Positions 57,966 to 64,000 of a DNA stretch of 64,000 nt are shown here, piece by piece (the stretch's first letter is position 1; every line of letters begins with the position of its first letter). The stretch spans positions 246,758,658-246,822,657 of the forward strand of contig NC_077234.1 of assembly GCF_027887165.1 (NCBI RefSeq), read 5' to 3'. The stretch is from Monodelphis domestica. Its lineage: Eukaryota > Chordata > Mammalia > Didelphimorphia > Didelphidae. The notes under the pieces are model-generated. The model searched no databases, was not told where the DNA came from, and saw only the letters and a program-made list of their open reading frames with translations. A program made the translations under genes and the position numbers.

Positions 57966-58640
57966 TCAGTTATCAAATGAACATCTCAAATAATTTCTAT
58001 TCTGTTTTCCCATTTCAAATGCCACAGGATAAGTAAAACTGATAAAAACTACCTGACAAGATTCTCTCCCGTTGACTTTCCAGCCTAAGGCAATTTCAAA
58101 TTCTGACATTACTTTTAATGTTTTTAGGACAGTTGCTATTGGGACCTTTAGTACAATATTTAATAACATCTGTATGTATTAGCAACTTGTGAATCTCCAT
58201 TTGAATAATCTTTACATTCCCATGGGATCTAGGATCTAATGTCAGGATGAACAGTAACAGCAGAAATGGGTAGCATCCTTACCTCCTTCCTCAATTCAGT
58301 AATAAGGCACGGTGGGAGATTGTAAACCATTGATTTGAACCATATAAATGGATTGAAAATAAACTGTATTATCTGTTTATATTTGTTCCGAAAGCCAAAT
58401 TTACCTAACACATAATACAAGTAGTCCCATTCAATTGCATCAAAGGATTCTTGGCATCTAATAAAATTGCTGGTATTGGTTCCAATTCCTTTCTTGTATC
58501 CCAAATGATTATATTAGCCAATGTAGATTATCTGATGCTTGTCTCCCAGGCATAAAGTTCACTTGAATCAAGGTCTATTACATTTGTGATTACTTTATTT
58601 AGTCATGTGGCAAATGTTTCTGCACTATTTTATATCGAAG
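57966..58640 (-). pseudogene. Reverse transcriptase remnant of a Tx1-like (L1-superfamily) LINE
   Basis: Minus strand from about 58570 downwards: a decayed GFMPGRQASDN-type motif (LYAWETSIR then a stop and STLANIIIW), then RT palm SFDAIEWDYLYYVLGKFGF (58370-58440), a degenerate RGTRQG...PLSPLLF position, and after the lost catalytic box, VLKTLKVMSEFEIALGWKVN (58060-58140). The Trp after DAIE and the YVLGKFGF block differ from mammalian L1 (FDKI.HPF.LKTL) and match the Tx1/fish-type L1 relatives. Ends undefined. Confidence 0.72.
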
Positions 58641-59450
58641 CACACTGTATAAGTGGAATATTTTTCAGAGTATTGCTAAAAAGGGATAGCATGCAGTTGC
58701 CAGTAGAAGGTCATATGGGAAAATTCTTAATAGTCTCAAGGTCTGCAGGCCATCAGATTCCCAAAACATTGATAATATCTACTGCTGTAAAAATACAGTA
58801 CAAGCTATTTAAGCGCATCGCATTTATTCACACTCGACATCTAATACTGAAGGCTTTTTAGCTTGCTGATGAGATATAGAAGTTAATGTATTGGTAAGCA
58901 ACCTACATTTCTTTAAAGCTATTCTGAAAGTGACTCGACGTCACAGAAAGTATTATCAATTATCCTTGCTTTTCAAATGACACTTGCCAAGCTGCTTGAA
59001 ATTCCCATCTTTCAACTTAGCTTCTACAGAGCATAGGTGAAACGGAAACAAATACCTCCAAGAGGGAATTTTATGCATCACAATCATAAGGAAGCAAATA
59101 TAGTCAACTTGCTCTAAAAATATTTCAAAGGATTTTTCAAATATTAATTAACCTTATATCCTGGAGTCAGGCAACTTCATAAAAGCGAAAAAAGAGGAAA
59201 ACTACGTTATGGGATATCAAGGGAAACACAGTCCTATGTTTACAACGAACACAAAATGAACTCTGTACTATTAAATATCACAGGAAACATGTTGAAACCT
59301 AATATTTATGTATTCAGCATAGACTTGAAAATGGCTTAATAAGGGAAAGTTTATTATAAAATTCAATCTACTTCACTTTTTCATTAAAAAATATTTGCCA
59401 CTAACTGATTACTACTTTTGATAGAGGACCTATATAGAAGAGAATCAATA
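58641..59450. other. Unique DNA; candidate conserved non-coding element
   Basis: 58650-59130 is complex, non-repetitive and keeps several CpGs (GCGCATCGCA near 58812, CTCGACAT near 58836, and GACTCGACGTCACAG near 58931, which holds a CRE-like GACGTCA). A frame at 58586-58861 has no domain. Regulatory function possible. Confidence 0.35.
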
Positions 59451-60269
59451 ATTGTGAAGATTAAATTTAACTTTCCCCTGATTGTGAAAATTAAATTAAC
59501 TCCCCTGCCCACTTTTAGATTTAACCACCAAAAGTGTAAACATACTACTTACAGCTTAGTGGGGAGATCTGCCTATTTTTAGATCTAATAACCAAAAATA
59601 TAAACATTCCACTTAATTATTTAGTGGGAAGGTCTGTGACCAACCTGTGCAATAGTGGGTGATGAATCAGAATCGAATGACTGCCCCCTAGGCAGTCCTA
59701 AGCAAGGCTTTAGACTATGATTGGCCCACGTAAAAAGTGGAGGAAGGCACAGGAAGTGACACAAAAGAGTCTTTAAAAGGAATTACAACTTCCTGTGAGA
59801 CTTAGTTCTTCATTCTTTGGAGTTGAGATTGGAGAAGAATCTGCTGACTGGACCTGAGACCCTGTTCCTGGTGAGGTTGTTCTTAAATCTCTTCCTTTGG
59901 ACTGGCTTGTGGTGAGTGAAAAGGCTGCCTCCATTCCTGGATTTTCTGAAGAGACTAGCCTCAGGAGAGACTTATCCTCTTGAGAGAGACTCTCTGTATC
60001 CCCAGTTCCTTGGCTACAAGAGCCAAGGCCTCTCCAGTTAAGGACTAAACTCCTCTGCCTGGTTTTGAGCCAGGGTCAGAGTAAATTACTTAGTGCTTAG
60101 GATAGATATCTTAACCTATCCTCCCTCTGATTTTCTTACTTCACTCTTTATTTTTTGTAAATAAATTATAAATAAATCTCTTTGGAATAAATTAAATCCC
60201 TGGCAACCCTATTTTAAATATAATCCAGTTCAACCTTTTTATATAATTAACCTCTTTTTTCCCCTTACA
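59451..60269 (+). mobile_element. Solo LTR with duplicated U3
   Basis: Homologous to the antisense LTR at 30789. Begins about TGTGAAGATT (59453) and ends CCCCTTACA (60269). The U3 starts with a 30-bp tandem pair (59451-59480, 59481-59510) and a pair of about 63 bp (59512-59573, 59574-59638); the other copy has only one unit. TATA-like CTTTAAAAGG at 59771-59780; AATAAA at 60160 and 60171. CAAT lies just beyond both ends but not exactly abutting on the left. Confidence 0.8.
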
Positions 60270-61648
60270 CAATCATGTATAGAAGATCATTAGTATACCT
60301 TTTTGTTTTAATTCTGATTTATACCAGACATGATCAATTTAAAGAAACTGAGACTGACTGGCCCATGGAGATGAGGAAGTATCTGTCTTGTGAGCAGTTC
60401 CTTAGGCCGAAGTTTCAGAGAAAAGTAACGTACCAAGGCTTCTTCAACATCTTGCTATATATATATGTTTAAAAATAATTATGTTATGAGAGATGCAATG
60501 AGACAAATTTCCAGCATTTCAATCATCACTCTTTCATGTTTCCATGATCTGAGAGGAAAAAAGTTATCTACATATATGTGTAAGACATACAAAGACAGTA
60601 TCCTTTAGTCAGTTTTTCAGAGAATAGCCACATTATTTCTTAATGATAGTAAAATCTGTTGGGATCTCTATAGATTTTTGAAGGGAAATGGATGTTTACT
60701 TAAAGATCTAATTCAAAACATACATTCATAGTACTCAGATGAGAAAACTTATTTAACAAGACTTCAAAGTTTCTGTCAGTGTAATCAGCTCTCAATAGAA
60801 CATTCTTTCTTGTGTATCATATATGTGACGTGAGATTCACACAATATTGTTATAATCCAGAAGTAAAAAAAGCTCTTTGAGTATAACTATGACATGATCC
60901 ATTTCTGTACTGCTCATTATGACTATAATTACATAACCAAATTCTACAAATAAGAGTTTTGTCACTTTGGTTTTGTTTCAAGTACTTACTTTACAGTCTG
61001 CTGGATAGACATTATTCTACAAGCTGAATGTTGGAAGTCAAGCATATGCATGTGAATATGTTATTTTAAGAGCTTTCTGGCTAGCATCATTTACTCTTTA
61101 AGTTGTATTTAATTAATGTGATAAAAAGGGAGAAGAAAACTGAAATGAACAGAATTGTTGGCCTTTGGAATTAACAGAAGATAGTCTTTAATAGTAAACA
61201 AGGTGGCAAATAAGAAACCTACCTTTCTAGAATTAGAAATAGTTCTGCTTAGGAAAATAGATACTGAATACAAATCAATTTTTAATACGAATCTAAAATA
61301 CTCTATTTTTTTAAAAAAGGGAGCAAAGAAGACACCTAGTAAACAGTCAAAGTTTAAAGATTCAAAACATTAACATGTAAATGCCTTGGCCATTTTAAAA
61401 AACACAAATATGGTGCATTCTAAAGATCTCAACTCTAAAATACCACCCAAAACCACTTTAAATAACTTTTAATGATATAGTTCTAAGAAAAAAACCTCAA
61501 ATATAGATTTTACCTGTAGGAATAAAATCTAATAAACTAAAATTCCAAACACCGAAGAAAAATATCAGCATAATCATTTATATATTCCAACATACAGATT
61601 ACAAAAACAAATAGAACAATTTGTTAACATGATTTATAAAACATATGT
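60270..61648. other. 3' flank of NSUN3, including its presumed 3' UTR
   Basis: AT-rich and unique. On the minus strand no AATAAA was found downstream of the NSUN3 stop. ATTAAA variants (complement TTTAAT) lie at 61468-61473, 61281-61286 and 61187-61192, the first about 180 nt after the stop. The 3' UTR end cannot be fixed without transcript data. Confidence 0.5.
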
Positions 61649-61916
61649 TCAGGATACTGATTTCTTTAATTTTGCTACAAACATTGGGCCCCAGGCTTTA
61701 CCTTTGTCTGGAAGCACCAACAACCCATATTCCTGTCCACTAGGAGCAAATGTGAAATCATGAGATGCTGCACTAGCCATTTCCTTCATGTCCACTGGGA
61801 ATATGTTACTATGAGAATTTAGGACTTGACTGATTACTTCACTGTTTTCTGCCTTGGAAAGTGTGCATGTAGAATAAACCAGTGATCCTCCAGGACGCAA
61901 TGCCTTGATTGCTGAC
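61649..61916 (-). CDS. NSUN3: NSUN3, last coding exon (mitochondrial tRNA m5C methyltransferase)
   Basis: NSUN3 methylates cytosine 34 in the anticodon of mitochondrial tRNA-Met, using S-adenosylmethionine, in the mitochondrial matrix; the mark is then oxidised to f5C by ALKBH1 (family knowledge). The exon encodes 88 residues starting SAIKALRPGGSLVYSTCTLS. The TC in YSTCTLS is motif VI of RNA m5C methyltransferases and carries the catalytic cysteine. It continues through HDFTFAPSGQEYGLLVLPD and WGPMFVAKLKKS to TGA at 61651-61649. The acceptor is TTTTCTGATTACTTGTAG before 61916; the first base completes a codon split 2+1, giving Arg if the upstream exon ends AG or CG. The C-terminus (KKSVS) seems a few residues shorter than the human protein as I recall it. 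The frame is intact. NSUN4 has a similar motif VI but a different tail. Confidence 0.9.
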
Positions 61917-62025
61917 CTACAAGTAATCAGAAAAGCACGTACCGAAGGCTGGTTTAATTTAAGAAAAACAAGAGGATATCACATTTAAAAATCAACAATT
62001 TAAAACTACTTCTTAATTAGGCTAC
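61917..62025 (-). other. NSUN3 last intron, acceptor-proximal part
   Basis: Pyrimidine tract and a CTGAT branch-point-like word precede the AG at 61918-61917 on the minus strand. The intron continues to the right beyond the window. No other exon is visible to 64000. Confidence 0.8.
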
Positions 62026-62362
62026 ATTAGGTTTTTTTTTTTAATTTAGGATATTTTTCCATGGTTACATGATCCATGATCCCACTCCCCCCGTTATTTC
62101 CTCCCCCTCCCAAATCTGACAAGCAGTCCCACTGGGTTATACATGTATCATTGCTCAAAGCCTATTTCCATGTTATTCATATCTGCAGTAGTGCTCTCCT
62201 TTAACATCAAAACCCCAATCATGTCCCTATCACATTACATGATTGATCACATATTTTTCTAATGCATTTCCATTTCCACAGTTCTTTCTCTGGATGTAGA
62301 TAGCATTCTTTCTCACAAGTTCCTCTGAACTGTCCTGGGTCATTGTATTGCGCTGAGTTAGT
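62026..62362 (-). mobile_element. L1 3' UTR, antisense, in the NSUN3 intron
   Basis: Poly-T, then TATTTTTCCATGGTTACATG, CCTCCCAAATCTGACAAGCA, GGGTTATACATGTATCATTG, and TCTGGATGTAGATAGCATTC: complement of a marsupial L1 3' UTR. 5'-truncated to about 335 bp. Confidence 0.88.
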
Positions 62363-62364
62363 TT

Positions 62365-62923
62365 TTTTTTTAATGTTAGGTCAGTGGAACAGAACATACA
62401 AGAAACAGTTGTAAAAGATTATTTTGCAAAGCCTTGTGTTCGACAAAAGCAGATATCCAAGTTTTGGAAATAAGAATTCACTAACTGGTAAAAATTGTTG
62501 GGAAAACTGGAAAGCAGTCTCGCAGAAACTAAATAGAGATGAATATTTTACATCATTGAACAATATAAGATCAAAACCTATACATGACCAAGGGAAGCAT
62601 CATAAACAAATCAGAAGAACAGGGATCATATTAACTATCAGATTTATGGATAGAAGAGTTTGTTAATAAACAAGAGACAGAAAGCATTGTGCAATCTAAA
62701 ATGCATAATTTTGAATACATAAATTGAAAAGGTTTTGCACAAATAAAATTAAGACTAGAAGAAAAGCAGTAAGCTGGAAAAAAAGTTTATAGTTTCCTGT
62801 ATAGATGTTTCATACCTCAAATATAGAGAACTTTGTCAAATATATAAGAATATGAGCCATTTCCCAATTGCTAAGTGATCAATAGGTATGAAGAGACAGT
62901 TTTTAGATGAAGAAATCAAAGAG

Positions 62924-62968
<45 letters not shown>

Positions 62969-63540
62969 CCAAATCATCATCAGAGAAATGCGAATCAAAA
63001 TAACAGACATCATCTCACACCTATCAGATCAGCTAAAATGCTAAAAGCTAAAAATGGCAAATTACCCAGCAATATCAAATATTACATTGATTTCCTTAGG
63101 TGTCAGGGGAAAAGAACCTACATGTTCTAACATATCTATAGCAGTTATCTTTGGGTGGCAAAGAACTTGAAAACATGGCTATCAACTGGGAAATGGCTGA
63201 ACAGGCTGTAGGATACAAATGTGATAGAATACCAATGCATGGTAAGAAATGACAAGCAGATTTTAAATTTTTAAAAAATGAAAAAATCTATACTAAATTA
63301 TGAAGAATTATGAGCAAAACCAAGAGAAGATTATATTCAGCACTAGAAATATTATGTTAAGAATGACTTGTGTATGTCCACCTCCAGAGAAAGAATTTAT
63401 GAATAGAAATAAACAAGACAGTTTTATATATACATATATCTTTTATCAAATTAGTTTTCTAATGAGGGGAGGGAAGGGAGAGAAGGAGTTCGCTAGATAT
63501 TTTAATCTAACAAACAAATTTTTAAAAATAAATTAGGTCT
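62365..63540 (+). mobile_element. L1 3' part, sense, in the NSUN3 intron
   Basis: ORF2 C-terminal region: GGGAAAACTGGAAAGCAGTC, TTTTGAATACATAAATTGAA, ATGCGAATCAAAATAACAGA, TCAACTGGGAAATGGCTGAA; then a 3' UTR with a G-rich stretch at 63464-63490. It is antisense to NSUN3. Diverged, resembling the copy at 27060-29490. Confidence 0.88.
62925..62961. repeat. (TG)n microsatellite
   Basis: About 18 TG units, arisen inside the L1 copy. Confidence 0.97.
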
Positions 63541-64000
63541 TTCTGCAATATAACTCTTCTGAGTTATACCTTGTTACCTTATTTTTTACCATAATTATTT
63601 CTCTTACTTTCAGTTTTTGAAATTAGATCAATAAAAAAGTTCTTGTTTGGTTAATTCTACCAAAATTGGCATGTTATGCTTTATTTTTTCTTTGCAACTT
63701 TGCCACTTTTAATCTTAGCAATCAATAAAAATTTAACATTTAAAAAAATACCCTAATCATACAGTCAATCCAAGCACAAGGGTGCTGAAACCAGCTCGAA
63801 CCAGCAGATAAGAACCAATTGTTAAATTTTCAGCTTGGTCACTTACACCCAGAAACTGGCAAATGCTAGAAATCAAGATTTCTTCTATTTTTTAAAAATT
63901 TATTGCTTTGAAAATTGTCTAGATAAGAAAGTGATGGAGAAAATGTTAATACAAATTAAGCGTAAAAATGTTTCTAGCACACTTTTCTTTCTTGGAAAGC
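63541..64000. other. NSUN3 intron, unique AT-rich DNA
   Basis: No exon, RNA gene or repeat recognised. Confidence 0.5.

Noticed and set aside
60700..61640. A clear AATAAA polyadenylation signal for NSUN3
   Set aside because: None is found on the minus strand in this range; only weaker ATTAAA variants, which are too frequent in AT-rich DNA to assign.
62026..63540. Twin-primed (5'-inverted) single L1
   Set aside because: Both pieces contain 3' UTR and their 3' ends point outward, so two insertions are needed.
1..64000. CRISPR array, phage or bacterial operon
   Set aside because: No spaced identical direct repeats, no dense same-strand gene runs, and eukaryotic repeats dominate throughout.

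Overview
The window reads as vertebrate nuclear DNA from a marsupial. It is AT-rich and packed with interspersed repeats: L1 and L2 LINEs, MIR-type SINEs, and many copies of tRNA-headed CORE-type SINEs. One of these starts GGGGCAGCTGGGTAGCTCAG and ends in a segment like CCAATACACAGTATTGA; this form is typical of marsupial genomes. There are no operons, Shine-Dalgarno sites or long intact ORFs. Repeat families were assigned by eye, so clade names are firm and subfamily names are avoided.

Only one cellular gene is supported. This is the last coding exon of NSUN3 (mitochondrial tRNA m5C methyltransferase) on the minus strand at 61649-61916, with its splice acceptor and part of the preceding intron to the right. 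In eutherian mammals the DNA downstream of NSUN3 is a large gene desert before EPHA6. The gene-poor 61 kb to the left of the exon fits that arrangement (inference).

Layout: 1-5945, two L1 copies facing tail to tail; 5946-21257, mostly unique DNA with L2, MIR and SINE copies and two solo LTR-like elements; 21258-29490, an antisense L1 5' fragment, a hAT-like fragment and a sense L1; 29491-37387, an antisense LTR, MIR and L2 copies and a long unique stretch; 37388-40140, an antisense L1 5' fragment split by a solo LTR; 40141-45902, L2 copies carrying nested SINEs; 45903-49367, a more GC- and CpG-rich stretch with a perfect 24-bp palindrome; 49368-56905, SINEs, three more LTRs, L2 and L1 pieces; 56906-60269, an antisense fossil LINE of Tx1-like type, a unique stretch and another LTR; 60270-64000, the NSUN3 3' region, last exon and intron.

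No undescribed functional system is evident. The best leads are the Tx1-like LINE remnant (57966-58640), the CpG-rich block with its palindrome (about 48060-49060), a group of solo LTRs sharing a U3 module, and several unique stretches that look like conserved non-coding elements of a gene desert.
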